Assembly (NCBI GenBank): GCA_003508835.1
Contig: PUFA01000092.1
Span: 7,049,501-7,113,500 of the forward strand
Length of the DNA: 64,000 bases
Direction: 5' to 3'
DNA from: Eonycteris spelaea
Lineage: Eukaryota; Chordata; Mammalia; Chiroptera; Pteropodidae
Shown here: in pieces, positions 34,850 to 46,500 of the stretch
Layout: every line of letters starts with the position of its first letter
Numbering within the stretch: the stretch's first letter is position 1
Translations under genes and position numbers: made by a program
The notes under the pieces: generated by a model
Seen by the model: the letters and a program-made list of their open reading frames with translations, nothing else
The model's database searches: none
What the model was told of the DNA's origin: nothing

Positions 34850-35265
34850 TTATTAATTTCTCTTGCTGCTGTAACAAATTACTGAAAATTTAGTAACTTA
34901 TAGTTCTGGAGGCCAGAAGTCTAAAGTGGGTCAGCAGAGTTGCATTCCTTCTGGAAGTCCAAGGAGAGAATCTGTTCCCTTTATTCAGGTTCTAGAGGCC
35001 ACCTTGCCTTCCTTGGCTTGTGACCCTGTATCACTGTGACCTCTGCCTCCATCTTCACAGCTCTTTTCTCTCTAGGCCCTCCTGCCTCTTTCTTATAAGG
35101 ATCCCTGTGCTTATATTGGGCTCACCTGGATAATCCAAGCTCATCTCATCTCAGAATTCTTAGTCACATTTGCAACCTCTTTTACCATGAAGGAACATAT
35201 TCCCAAATTTTTGGAATTAGCATATGGCTCTTTGGGAGCCATTATTTGGCATAAACAATGAGGAC
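34850..35265 (+). mobile_element. LTR-like interspersed repeat, family not assigned
   Basis: It contains 'cttgctgctgtaacaaatta', 'gttctggaggccagaagtct', 'cttataaggatccctgtgc' and 'cacctggataatccaagc', the same element type as at 5535 and 11,796. It lies inside PRSS35 intron 1. Confidence 0.7.
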
Positions 35266-35329
35266 ACAGTAGTTAGAGACGTGTGAGATCTCTTATCAAT
35301 ATCTACCTATGTTTGGACTTCCATTGGTT

Positions 35330-35385
35330 GATATTAATAATAACTGCTGTCTTTGTTGAATGTTTATTGTGCTCTGGGCACCGCG

Positions 35386-35418
<33 letters not shown>

Positions 35419-35548
35419 CACACACACACAGTTTGTAATAGTTCCTCACAAAAATACTTTAAAAAAACTATCCCTATTTAACAAATGTGGAAGATAATCT
35501 TTGGAAAAATTAAGTAACCTTCACAAAGTCACACAGCTAAGAAGTAAC
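35330..35548 (+). mobile_element. MIR SINE expanded by a CA microsatellite
   Basis: MIR landmarks flank the run: 'gaatgtttattgtgctctgg' before it, and 'ctatccctatttaacaaatg' with 'aagtcacacagctaagaagt' after it. A CA run (35,387-35,430, with one interruption) sits in the middle of the element. Confidence 0.8.
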
Positions 35549-37034
35549 AAGTGTACTGAAACTGGTTGCACGTCAATGCCCATAATTATCGAAACACCCC
35601 AGTTACTTACTCCCATATTCCCTAACCTCTCTGGAACACCATTGTTTTCTCATGGCTGTAGTTTCATACACTTTTTAATTTAAATGTTGCCACCATTCAG
35701 TGCTCTAGTTAGTGATTAGTATTCAAATGGTAAAGGCCTAAAGTGGGTTGGGAGCTGAACTACAAAAAACACCTATTCTTCTCTACATCTGCCCCCAATT
35801 TGTGAAAGTGACTATTAAAGTTTCTACAAGTGTTCTCCAAAAACTAATCCATTTAGTGTTTGCTTTACACCTGTTTATTCTCCTTACAAATGTTCCCCCT
35901 TTCCTGCTGTGGCCTTCTGTATAAACCAGTGCTACTCTCTGTACTTATTTAGAATATCTGGACCAGGCCACAATGTCTACCTGTTGTGTGTCAACCTTTA
36001 CCAAGCAGGTAGAGGATGAAAATGGGGAAGAAGATGCCTAGTGCATGTTTTCATGTTCATGTACGTGTTTAAATGTATACAGTGATGTTGGAGGGCAGGG
36101 GGTTGGGATCGTGGATGGCTATAAAAGGAGCAGGCAAGTTGTAAAAAGTGATCATGTAACCATTGGTGTGTCCTAACATATACATTTAAGGTAGAAGTTG
36201 GCCCTATAAGGTCATCGATCTGACTGAACAGTCCCTGATTGCATCAGCCCCTGCTCCTGAAAATGTTTGACGGATTAATGCAAAATTAAGTTCCATGGCA
36301 GCATACTATACACATGAATTCAAACAACTACCTCACTGTACATTGCAAGAAATAGGTGAAAAAAAGGCCTGAGTAAGTGTGAACCTATCTCCTGGTGAGG
36401 AAAAGCAATTCAATGTAGGTCCTTAATGGGAAGTCAGGAGCCTCATTTTTCATATGCAAGAAAAACAATTCATTTGAAATGTTTCATATAGTAAGCCCTA
36501 CCTAAGCTCAACTATGAATATAATTATATCATGCCACATTAATATTGTATACACTCTAGGTAGACTCTCAAAAAGTTAGTTCTTTCTTTCACTGTAAGTC
36601 ACTCCCTTAGAATAATTATTTTGGACTTTGTTTCTTTTTAAGCCGAGGGCCTGATTCAGTTCCAGAATTCCTGACGTAGATCCAGGCTATAAATAAGACA
36701 TAGGAAATGCAATCCAAGTGTTCTGTAGCTAGGTAATATTTAATCACACTAAGTTTAATAGTAATGAAAAAAATATATTACAAAGCCACAGATATTCATA
36801 GGAAGGAATAATTAGAAAAAAAATTCATTTAGGAAGGCTCTAAAATGAAGCTGTCCTTGAACAAAACAAACAAAAAAAATGCAGTTTGAGAGTATGTTGG
36901 AAACTATTTGAAATGAAAATATTTGACTGTAAAATTGACTTTTTAGGAAACAAAGTACTGTAACTTTGGCTTATGTAATAAGTTATTCTAAAGTGATATT
37001 AATTTACCCATTAAGGTAGAACAATAATGATAAA

Positions 37035-37228
37035 AGAATCCGTTACTGACACTTGCCATGCTTTGGGCTCAGTGGTGATTCTTTGCATATATCATCTAAT
37101 TTAATCCCCACAATTATGTTATGAGGTAGCGATCACTATTATCCTCAGTTTTCACATGAAGAAACTGAACATAGGTGAACTTAACGAATTGCTCCAATTC
37201 ATATGCCTGATAAGTGGTAAAGATGAGA
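37035..37228 (+). mobile_element. MIR SINE
   Basis: 'catatatcatctaatttaat' and 'ccccacaattatgttatgag' with 'tcagttttcacatgaagaaa' and 'tgcctgataagtggtaaag' give the MIR order clearly. Confidence 0.85.
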
Positions 37229-38324
37229 CAGCCCAAATCTTCTCGCTTCTTGGTCTGCACTTGTAACACTACGTTGGTATAGATACTTAAATATTCTATA
37301 CTGTCAGCAATCACATTTCTGAGAAAGCATAAGCAAGCAAAAAATAGTCATCTTTTGTAGTTATGTATGGTCATCTCTATTTATATAGACTAGGTATGAA
37401 TTCAGAATAATATTTGCTCTATCAGTCAAAATTCATTTGCATATCCTGATATTCTTTCTTCCTAAATCTTCCACTCCATTTGTTTCCATGGTCCAACCCA
37501 TAATCAGCTGTGTGTACACTGACTCATGGTGGAGAGACATGACTGCAACCTCACATTTGTTAACCAAAATTAGAATTTAAAGCCCCAAATCCAAGCCATT
37601 TGGAAAGTGACAGTGAAGGTCACAATTATAATGAAAGATAGGAAAAAGGGGAAGGATGAGGGAAGACAAGGGACATCAAAATGTTACAGCTACCCCACCA
37701 ATTGGGATTGTGACTCTTTAGATCAATGACTTAGTGCTTTTTTGGATGATGCACATATGTAGATGTTTCCACAGAACCATGGATTGCTCTATTAGTAAGA
37801 ACTGTCATTTGCATTACATTGACATTTTACCACAGACAAACTTAGATTTTCCAAGAGAAAGTGTCCTTAAATTTTTGTCCAATGTTAAATTACAGGCCAA
37901 ATTAGACAGGCGAACTAAATCCATGTCCTCTTATTACTGTGATTCCGAGGTCATATTACAAGGCTCTGCCCTTCCCATGCCCAAGGATAGATGTGGGCAT
38001 GGTTTTATTCTTGTGGGGCACTGCAACAGAGCTCTCTCAAAGGCTGGCGAACTGATGCCATTGCACGATTTGTGGCTTCAAACACTGGCTATACTACATT
38101 GAAATCTACTGACTTTGACTCTTATTTTTCTTCATTAAATGACGGAACCATTCAATATTAGCAGTTGCTAACAAAGTAAAAGAACCAAGTTCAGAATAAA
38201 TGTTTTGTACACACACATGAAGCAGATATCATTTGAAACCCAGTTAAACAGTGATCCCTGGAAAGACTGCCTTCTGGGATGTGGCTTAAGCTGCTGCTAC
38301 ACCAGGGCTTTGGCTGCTGCCACA

Positions 38325-38500
38325 ATTCTCAAATTGTAGTGAGTACCAGAATTGCCTGGGGGCTGGTTAAAACATCCATAGCTGGGAAACCCCTCCAGAA
38401 GGTTTCGCAGGGAAAGTGTGGGCCTTGAAATTAGCATTTTAAACAGGTTCCCAAGTGATGCTGACAGTTATGGTCTGGGACTACAACTGGACATCCTTTG
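38325..38500 (+). mobile_element. hAT-Charlie-type non-autonomous DNA element
   Basis: 'aattctcaaattgtagtgag' to 'accagaattgcctgggggct', then 'ggttcccaagtgatgctgac', matches the common MER-type hAT elements (for example MER5B/MER58-like). Exact subfamily not assigned. Confidence 0.6.
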
Positions 38501-38584
38501 ATATGACAGAGTTTATATTTTGCCATACACAAGTACAGAATTATATTAACAAACTAATAACAGCCTTTTGAGTTGTTTGTGTTT

Positions 38585-38872
38585 GATTTTGAGTCCAAAG
38601 GCAGGCAAGAACCATCATCCCAGCTCAAAGCAGTCAGGCCGGGGGAGTTCCTATTACTCACAGGAGGGTTAGCCTTTTTGTTTTATTCAGGTCTTCAACT
38701 GATTGGATGAGGCCCACCCACATTAGAGAGGGAAACCTGCTTTACTCAGTCTACCAATTCAGATGTTAATCTCATCCATAAACACCCTGCATCAGGATAA
38801 TGTTTGACCAAATATCTGGGCACCCCGTGGCCTATTCAAGTTGACCCATAAAACTAACCATTACATGGGCTT
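38585..38872 (+). mobile_element. 5'-truncated LTR-like repeat, same family as 15,329
   Basis: 'gagtccaaaggcaggcaaga', 'tcttcaactgattggatgag', 'gcccacccacattagagag' and 'aagttgacccataaaactaa' match the right half of the element at 15,329-15,727. Confidence 0.65.
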
Positions 38873-39452
38873 TCTCAAGTCTGCCTACAGAATTATGGCA
38901 CAAGGTGCATGTTTTATTTGGTAAAAAGTAGGGGAATTTCTATATTTTTGGTTCAATGATTTGTATAGTAAAAGATCATTTTGTCAGTTATTTATATTTT
39001 CATTCTGCCTTATTAATCCTCTGCTAACTAAAAAGTTGCAAGACTAAAGTTGCAAGACTAAGTACTGAAAAAACAAAACAAAACAAACCTAACTGGGGGA
39101 AATAATACCACACTACCATGATTTAGATATGCTCTATTTGCCTAGGAATGACTTTCACATGTTTATTACTTCACAGATCATTAGTATCAAGCATTTATGT
39201 ACAAAGTAATTTTATGTTTTTCAATGAGGATATTTGACTTTTAGCCTTTGATGTAATCACACATTAAGTACACAATATACAGCTGTTATCATAACAGGTT
39301 GAATAAAAAACTGATTCAAAACATTTTTCCCAGAACAAAAAATTTCTTTGATTGAAATTTTGCTAAGAATCAAGTAGATAAAACATGACTCTTTTAAATC
39401 ATCGATCTTGGTCTGTTGATAAGCTAAGAGGAAGCATATAACTCTCTGATTT

Positions 39453-39477
39453 TATTTATTTATTTATTTATTTATTG
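39453..39477 (+). repeat. TTTA microsatellite
   Basis: Six or so uninterrupted ATTT units lie in 'gattttatttatttatttat' and the following bases. Confidence 0.9.
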
Positions 39478-40280
39478 GGCAGAGACATAAGTTTTTTTCG
39501 GAAACTAGTTAAACATAGGATTTCAAGGTCTCTGTAGAATTACTCAGTTACCTTTCTTTTTTCACTCCAATCCAATTAAATAAAATTGATGAGATATTTA
39601 TTGTAAAAATTACATAGGCGATAACAAAAGAAAATGCTAAATGGTTCAACAAAAGCATTAGCAATATAATTACTGCTTTGTATAAAGTCAAATTTTCCAT
39701 GGTAATGATTAGAAAATACTGTGACATGAGTGGGGATTTTTTTCCAAAGTATATTCTTTTTTGAATTTTCATACAATATCCATCACTCTCTGTGGAAGAA
39801 TGCCCTGTCCCCAAAATAAAACAAGTTACAAGCTACTTAATAAAAATTACTGTCTAATATTAACCAGCATCACCATTACTCAACATTCAAGTGTGAGCGT
39901 ACAAAAAAATGGAAATTACAAAACTTCTATATATTCTTGCTAATGACAAGAAAAATTACTGTAAATTTATTTAATATATTTAAATGTATGGTGATTCAAA
40001 TTAATTATGTCATGTTTTGATGAATATATTATGTTTAAACAATCAAGAGGTTAATGAAGATGTCTTTGTTATATCAAAAGAATATTATTAGTTCGTTAAT
40101 AGAATTCCGTGCTTGTATATGGCAAAATGAACTAGTTGTATCAAGAGATGCCTGTATTCAACTCTGCATCAGAAACAACTTCTGTTGTTCATGCCAGTGC
40201 CCAGGATTCTGTGGGTGTACTCTGGGTTGAGGACAAGTTCTAACATTCTTCATTAGCTTTGTTTTCCAAGCCATATTATT

Positions 40281-40332
40281 TTTTCACTCTCAATGCTTTC
40301 TGATATATATCAGAAAGCATTGAGAGTGAAAA
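40281..40332. repeat. Perfect 52-bp palindrome
   Basis: The arms start 'ttttcactctcaatgctttc' and return as its exact reverse complement after a TATATA centre (40,304-40,309), with no mismatch and no non-palindromic spacer. Outside this interval pairing stops at once. It does not match a DNA transposon terminus that I know. Confidence 0.95.
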
Positions 40333-41569
40333 TATTGTAGGAATAATCTAATCTTGAATTTGCCTCTACTTTATACAAAGTACAAGTCATTTGCTAAGCC
40401 TAGATGTGTTAGTTATTAGTTTAAAATAACTTGGAGCATAGCTTAATGATTTCAAAATTGCTGTTCCAAAGAGTTCTACTACCCCCACCCTCACAACTTA
40501 GAAACATCAGTTCCACTAAATAGATTTACATACAATGAGCCTAGAGAAGCAGGAAAAGCGTGCAAGAAGATGTTAATAATAGAAGAGGTATTGTATGACT
40601 TATCAAGTACTGACCACTTTAGAAATACTTAAAAGTACTGCTCTTAGATAAGACAGATCATGAGAGGGAGTATATTTAATCATGATCATGTTTTCCCATG
40701 TGACTAATTCAATCATAGCCCATGCTCCATAATTTCTTACAACTAATTTTAACATACAGTACAACCTCACTGTGAAGAATTTTTGTATATTGCTTTGTTT
40801 AGATGGTAGTTCCACTCTTTTAAAAAAGTGCAGGGCACATTTTTCTTACTTTAGCATAAAATGGCCTGTGCATATTTTCTTTTTATGATAAGGGGTTCTG
40901 CTTGCAAAAATCAAAGCAGGTCAATAGCAGATGAATTCGTCTATTTATTTTAAAAACCTCTACTTCCTTTAGAATATTATCCAGTGATTTCAGTTATACC
41001 ATCAATCAGCTTGGTCCGCAAACCATGGTTCAGGGAAATTCACTGTATTCTAGTGAACTTTTTTGAGCTCTGTGTAGGCATTTACACTCTAGAGAGGAGA
41101 AATTTATGATTCCTGCTTTTAAGGAGTGAAGTGCAAGGAAAGTGCAGGACATCTGCTGCTATCTTTATATCTAAATCATCCAGAAATAAGGTTGTATGAG
41201 ACCTAGGAAGGAAGAGAGTGTGGCTTAGGCAATAAAGGACCCAGTGAGCTATCCTGTCTTTCTCTCCCATGCATTCGGCTGTCTGGGGGGGGGAAGAGGT
41301 GGAGATGGCAAGTGGAGGTCGGGGGACATGGGTTAGGGCTGGTGAAGGGAAGGTTCAGTGAAAAATAGTTTACTGATTTTGGAAATCTGTATGAGCCTAT
41401 TTAGCAGGGTGTTTAATCTCATTGAAACCTAACTAAGTATAGTGAAAATAAGAGTTCCTAGTAGTGGCAGAAGTATATTTAGGACTAAAATGAAATGGAG
41501 AAGTATTATTTGAAGAGAAAATGTTGTAAAGCTTCTCTTTCTCTCTTTTTTCCTATGTTTAAGGACAAA

Positions 41570-42811
41570 ATGGAAACTATGCTATTTTGGTTGATGTTTT
41601 TCACACTTGGATGGACCATCATTGATGGATCAGAGGTGGAACCAGATTTTATGTGGCACTTGAGAAAAATACCCCGGGTCATCGGTGAAAGGACTTTCCA
41701 TCTCGCTAGCCCCACATTTGAGGCAGATGCTAAGATGACATTAAAGAGAGTGTGTGGCATCGAATGCCAGAAGGAACTCCCAGCTCCCAGCCTTTCTGAA
41801 CTGGAAGATTCTCTTTCATATGAGACTGTCTTTGAGAATGGCACCCGAACCTTGACCAGAGTGAAAGTTCAAGGTTTGACCCTTCAGCCAACTCCAAATA
41901 TCACCACAAAAGGAGCATCTGTTAGGAGAAAGAGACAGGTGTATGGCACAGACAGTAGGTTCAGCATCTTGGACAAAAGATTCTTAACCAACTTCCCTTT
42001 TAGTACAGCCGTGAAGCTTTCCACAGGCTGCAGTGGTGTTCTCGTTTCACCCAACCATGTCCTGACTGCTGCCCACTGTGTCCATGATGGGAAGGACTAT
42101 ATCAAAGGGAGTAAAAAGCTTCGGGTGGGGTTGTTGAAGATGAGGAATAAAAGAGGTGGCAAGAAACGTAGGGGTTCTAAGAAGAGCAGGAGAGAAGCAA
42201 ATGGTGGTGACCAGACTGAGGATGGTAAAGAGAATCTGAAGGCAAGAGCCAAGGCTGGAAGAAAAAGAAAGGAATCTGCGAGGGGTCAGAGAGTAGCTGA
42301 GGGGAGGCCCTCTTTCCAGTGGACCCGGGTCAAGAATACCCATATTCCCAAAGGCTGGGCTACAGGAGGGAGTGGGGTCGCCGCCCTGGACTATGACTAT
42401 GCTCTCCTGGAGCTGAAGCGTGCTCACAAAAAGAAATACATGGAACTAGGCATCAGTCCAACCATCAAGAAGCTGCCAGGTGGAATGATCCACTTTTCAG
42501 GATTTGATCGTGATAGGGCAGATCAGCTGGTCTACCGGTTTTGCAGCGTGTCCGACGAATCCAATGATCTCCTCTATCAATACTGCGATGCTGAGTCGGG
42601 CTCCACTGGCTCCGGGATTTATCTGCGTCTGAAAGAGCCAGACAAAAAGAATTGGAAGCGCAAAATCATTGCTGTCTATTCGGGCCACCAGTGGGTGGAT
42701 GTCCACGGTGTTCAGAAGGACTACAATGTGGCTGTCCGCATCACTCCCCTCAAGTACGCCCAGATTTGCCTCTGGATTCACGGAGATAATGCCCGCTGTA
42801 CTTCTGGATAA
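41570..42811 (+). CDS. PRSS35: Inactive serine protease 35
   Basis: The CDS encodes 413 residues, the same length as human PRSS35 as I recall it, with close similarity throughout. Residues 1-20 or so form a hydrophobic signal peptide, so the product should be secreted. N-glycosylation sequons lie at N90 and N110. A furin-like RRKR site at 119-122 precedes the trypsin-fold (S1) domain. In that domain the catalytic His169 (in 'LTAAHC') and Asp276 (in 'DYALLEL') are kept, but the Ser position in 'ESGSTGSG' is Thr346, so classical protease activity is not expected. A Lys/Arg-rich insert spans about 186-242. The ATG at 41,570 is chosen because the splice acceptor ends at 41,563. The in-frame ATGs at 41,495 and 41,555 lie in the intron's pyrimidine tract, and this ATG has A at -3 and G at +4. 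The whole protein is in one exon. Confidence 0.97.
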   Translation: METMLFWLMFFTLGWTIIDGSEVEPDFMWHLRKIPRVIGERTFHLASPTFEADAKMTLKRVCGIECQKELPAPSLSELEDSLSYETVFENGTRTLTRVKVQGLTLQPTPNITTKGASVRRKRQVYGTDSRFSILDKRFLTNFPFSTAVKLSTGCSGVLVSPNHVLTAAHCVHDGKDYIKGSKKLRVGLLKMRNKRGGKKRRGSKKSRREANGGDQTEDGKENLKARAKAGRKRKESARGQRVAEGRPSFQWTRVKNTHIPKGWATGGSGVAALDYDYALLELKRAHKKKYMELGISPTIKKLPGGMIHFSGFDRDRADQLVYRFCSVSDESNDLLYQYCDAESGSTGSGIYLRLKEPDKKNWKRKIIAVYSGHQWVDVHGVQKDYNVAVRITPLKYAQICLWIHGDNARCTSG

Positions 42812-43520
42812 CAGAAACCCCGAAACCAGGCCGTGCATGATCTAAATCGCAGAGGAAACCAGTTCCGATTGTTGTAGCAAGATCACGTCACAGGTGCCTG
42901 GACTTGAACTCTATCAATAGCATTTCAACATTTTTATAAATTTAGTTTTTTCAAAATTAGAAGATTTTCATACGTTTAAAAAAGTTTAGGTAAAGATATT
43001 GAAACTAGATGGGCATTTCAATGCTAAGTTTATATTCTCCACATGGTGGTAAGTTTCATTCGTGGGAAAATTTTTGTTTCTTTCTGCCTTAAAAATTAGA
43101 TACTCTTTAAAACTTCAAGCTGGTACTATAAGTAATGTGTGATTTCTCCATGGGCTTATTCTCAGGGTCCTACTCTAAGAAGAATCTAATAGCATATCAA
43201 ATGTGAAATTGCATATACAGAGGTAGACAATTACATAATTAGAATTAAAGCAGAGACAAAAATTTACAACACCGTTAGGGCTCTATTCTGAGAAGGACTC
43301 ATTCTGTTCATGCCCTCAGTGTTTACATTGTGTTTTCTGTTGGGTCTCAGAAACTTAAAAAAAAAAAAAATTTTTTTTAAAGTATTACAAGGAATGACAA
43401 AATTTATAAACAAAACTATTAACTATTTTACTACTTTAAAGAGTATCAGCTGTAGTGTGTATTATGTGAAAATGAAAGAAATACTTTGTTCTATGGAATA
43501 AATGTAGTTAAAAATAGGGA
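42812..43520 (+). other. PRSS35: PRSS35 3' UTR (end estimated)
   Basis: The stop TAA at 42,809-42,811 is followed by non-coding AT-rich sequence. The right edge assumes cleavage about 20 bases past the AATAAA at 43,497. A longer form could use AATAAA at 44,357-44,362. Confidence 0.45.
43497..43502 (+). terminator. PRSS35: Candidate PRSS35 poly(A) signal
   Basis: Canonical AATAAA in 'ctatggaataaatgtag', about 690 bases after the stop codon. An alternative AATAAA is at 44,357. Confidence 0.4.
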
Positions 43521-46500
43521 AGTTGAGACATTTTAAGAACTGAAGTTTTTAACTATATTCAAAATATGGACTTTTCATGGATACATAGGGAAGACAGTTC
43601 AAAAATTATAAATGATCATGCATTGAAAGGCACATCGTTTTATGCTACACATTATCCTATGTATGAGATGTTAACTTTTTAAGACAAGGAATTCTAGTCT
43701 TTTTTAAGAGCCTTTTTTCTCCTTGATAAAGTTTGGCTTTCTTAATAGGGCCAGAGCATATTATTTTGATGAATTCCCTGATTTGTAAGTTTAGATATGT
43801 TCTTTCCTAAAAATGAATATAATTCTGAATATAATTTTTAAAAGAAAGTTCTGATTGTTTTCATTAGGGACCAAGGCTGTACACTCACTCTAGCCATCAT
43901 GGCTGCCTAAGCAGATGGAGAGAATCCAGTGGCTGCCCTGGGGACCCCCTACTTATTTCCTGAATGAACAGGTATTTGCTGAATGGCTCTAAAAGGATGT
44001 TAGTTCAGGCCCTTATGTATAAAGGGTTTTAATGATTTGTAGTTGAGTCAACCATAAAATTCAGAAACTTCAGGCCTAATTTCTGGTCTGTTCTTCCTGG
44101 CGGTTTCTAGGCACACATTCTCTTCTCATAATACACCCAAGTCACTGATTCTGCCGGAGTTCAAATCTACTTTACTTGTTATTATTATTATTTTTTAAGA
44201 ATGGAGAGTTATAGCCTTCACCAGTATGCAAAAGGAATATTTGATCAGATTAAGATAAAATGATTTTATAAATGGTGTTCAAAATAGGTGATATTCAGTA
44301 CAAGTGAACATTTTTTGTAATGTGAATCAGTTATAAATCATTTAAAAAAAATTAAAAATAAATCAATTATAACTCATTGTATCTGTAAATATGTTTTATA
44401 TAGAGGGTTTCAGCAACTATTAAATTAACTACATTTATTTAAAAATGATTTATTTAATTCTAAACACATTTCACTGATAGTATTTTATCAGTATTAGTGA
44501 ATGGGGCTACTGACTCAAAAGTTTCATTCAGATCTTTTTTTGAGAATTATTTATATAATCACTGCAACTAAAGATGTTTCAAGGTAAATTTTGCACTTAT
44601 TGCAAAAACACACACAATATCTTCATCTTAGATTCTTAGAAAATAATTCCTGGGATTTGAGTAAATTCAGAATTCGGGGGTGGCGGGAGGGGGACACAAA
44701 CATTCAGTCCATAACAGGTGTCTATTGTAAACTCACAAGCTGCACCTTGAGCCAGGCCCAGGGAACTCACAAACACCCTTGTCACCAGAGGGAGTAGGTA
44801 AAAGGTATGACTGGCAGCTCAAGCCTACCAACTTTTCCCCACTTTCATCCTTTCATCATCATCATCTCAAGTGCTTGTACCTGGCACAGAGGAGGTGATC
44901 AACATGCTTAAAAACATCCTCAAGTGTTCCTTGAGGCTTACGCTTTCAGGGCATTATTTACTCTGTACTACATGATAAGGCTCCAATTGCTAGAGGTGTT
45001 ACTTTAATTGTATATTATATTAAAGATGTAACTACATATTTAAATAATGAAAATGAGAATTTTAATACCAGAATATTGTAGCATGGCACTTAAGGAGTCA
45101 GATATTGGCCATATTCTCTACTGAATCATGTGAGTTTTTGATAAGAGTGTCTTTAGACTGACAGGTCCTGGGCTCCTGCAGTTACTCCTCACCCTCTCCA
45201 TCTGTCATGTAAACTTTGATAAGATAATCTCTGTCTCTAACTTGCCTCCAAAATCTTTTCACTTTAGTCGTATTCTAAAATTTCCAATAATGTCTTAAAC
45301 TCTGTACACCTTTTTAAGCACTGGGGACAAGTAGGCTACTTCGAATATCTACTTTGATTCATGATGCAATCAATGTGAACATATTGATCCAGTTTTGCCT
45401 TCCTGTGAGGTTTTACCAAAATGAGGCTATATGATTACATTGCTGTCTATATTTGTAAATGTTTTACTAATGTTCAAACTTGCATGTATGTTATTGAAAT
45501 CCTCTGTGTATGTATTCATATCCTGAAAAGTGTGTCTGTATACTTTCACACCTGTGGTATAGATAAGGGAAATACTTTGAAATCTGTTCATACAACTTAA
45601 CACACATGATTTTGAAAAGTTCCTCTAGGCTTTTGCTCAGCCTAACTACCACTCATTTCCTTACTCTTCTCTATATTTCACATGTAATTTAATCAGTAAT
45701 TTGTAATATAAATTAATATCTCACTTATCTAGAATTTCCTTTGTTGGTAATTTAAAGTATCCAAAACATAACAGAAAATATTAAACCAAAAATATTATCA
45801 TCTAGTAACCAAATGGGATGACACAAAATTACTTTTACTCTAGAAATAATCTTAACAAGTTTGATAATCTGATTTCCCAAGCTAAAAGTAGAAGGCAGCT
45901 GCCAAGGCAAGTCTATGATAGTCCCAAGAAGTGACAGCCTGAGAAGGATGCAGACAAAATACTAAAGGACTGAAAAAGGTATAAAAATTACAAAATTATA
46001 GTTTAGAGCTATTGAGTTTGGGTATAAGTAGCTATGTGAAGGTTTACCATTATTTGTTATATTTATAATGATGACTGCATAATCAATATAAAATTTAGTC
46101 ATATTCAGTATGAGTTTTGGAAGGCATTACATTATAGAAAAATTTTCATCAAAAAAGCTTAACATATTTTTTAAAAAGTCCTAGTTAAAAGGATAGAAAC
46201 CATGAAAACAATTTTTAAAAAAATGAAAGAGAAACATCAGTGGTCTCCAGAACTGACTTGTTTTTATACGCAAAAGAAATTCTAATCTCAAAATTCAAGA
46301 AAAAAACTTTTCCCAAATTTTTATTAAACCCCTCAAAATCCTTAACTGTTTGGAATATTTGTATATTTTGAAGGTTAATGTGTGTGACTGAAAGTTTAGA
46401 ATTCGTCATACAGCTGCACCCAATTTACACATACACTTAGCCCTAGATACAGCAACTCTGGTGTGAAGGAAACAATTCAGGATGTGGAATAAAATACCTT

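Larger units (their letters stand above)
31922..41563 (+). other. PRSS35: PRSS35 intron 1
   Basis: It is bounded by GTAAGG at 31,922 and by a pyrimidine-rich acceptor ending 'tcctatgtttaag' at 41,563. The 9.6 kb intron holds an L1 3' end, an LTR-like element, two MIRs, a truncated LTR-like copy, a hAT remnant, a TTTA microsatellite and a perfect palindrome, listed separately. Stretches 32,700-34,840, 35,560-37,030, 37,240-38,320 and 38,880-41,560 otherwise show no recognised gene. The 122-residue frame at 37,734-38,102 has no recognisable domain. Confidence 0.65.

Noticed and set aside
37734..38102. 122-residue plus-strand open frame in PRSS35 intron 1
   Set aside because: No recognisable domain, no promoter or splice context, and amino-acid composition typical of random frames.
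39032..39059. 14-bp tandem duplication 'aaagttgcaagact'
   Set aside because: Too short to be informative; ordinary slippage.
42047..42838. Minus-strand frames of 113-126 residues opposite PRSS35
   Set aside because: Shadows of the real coding strand.
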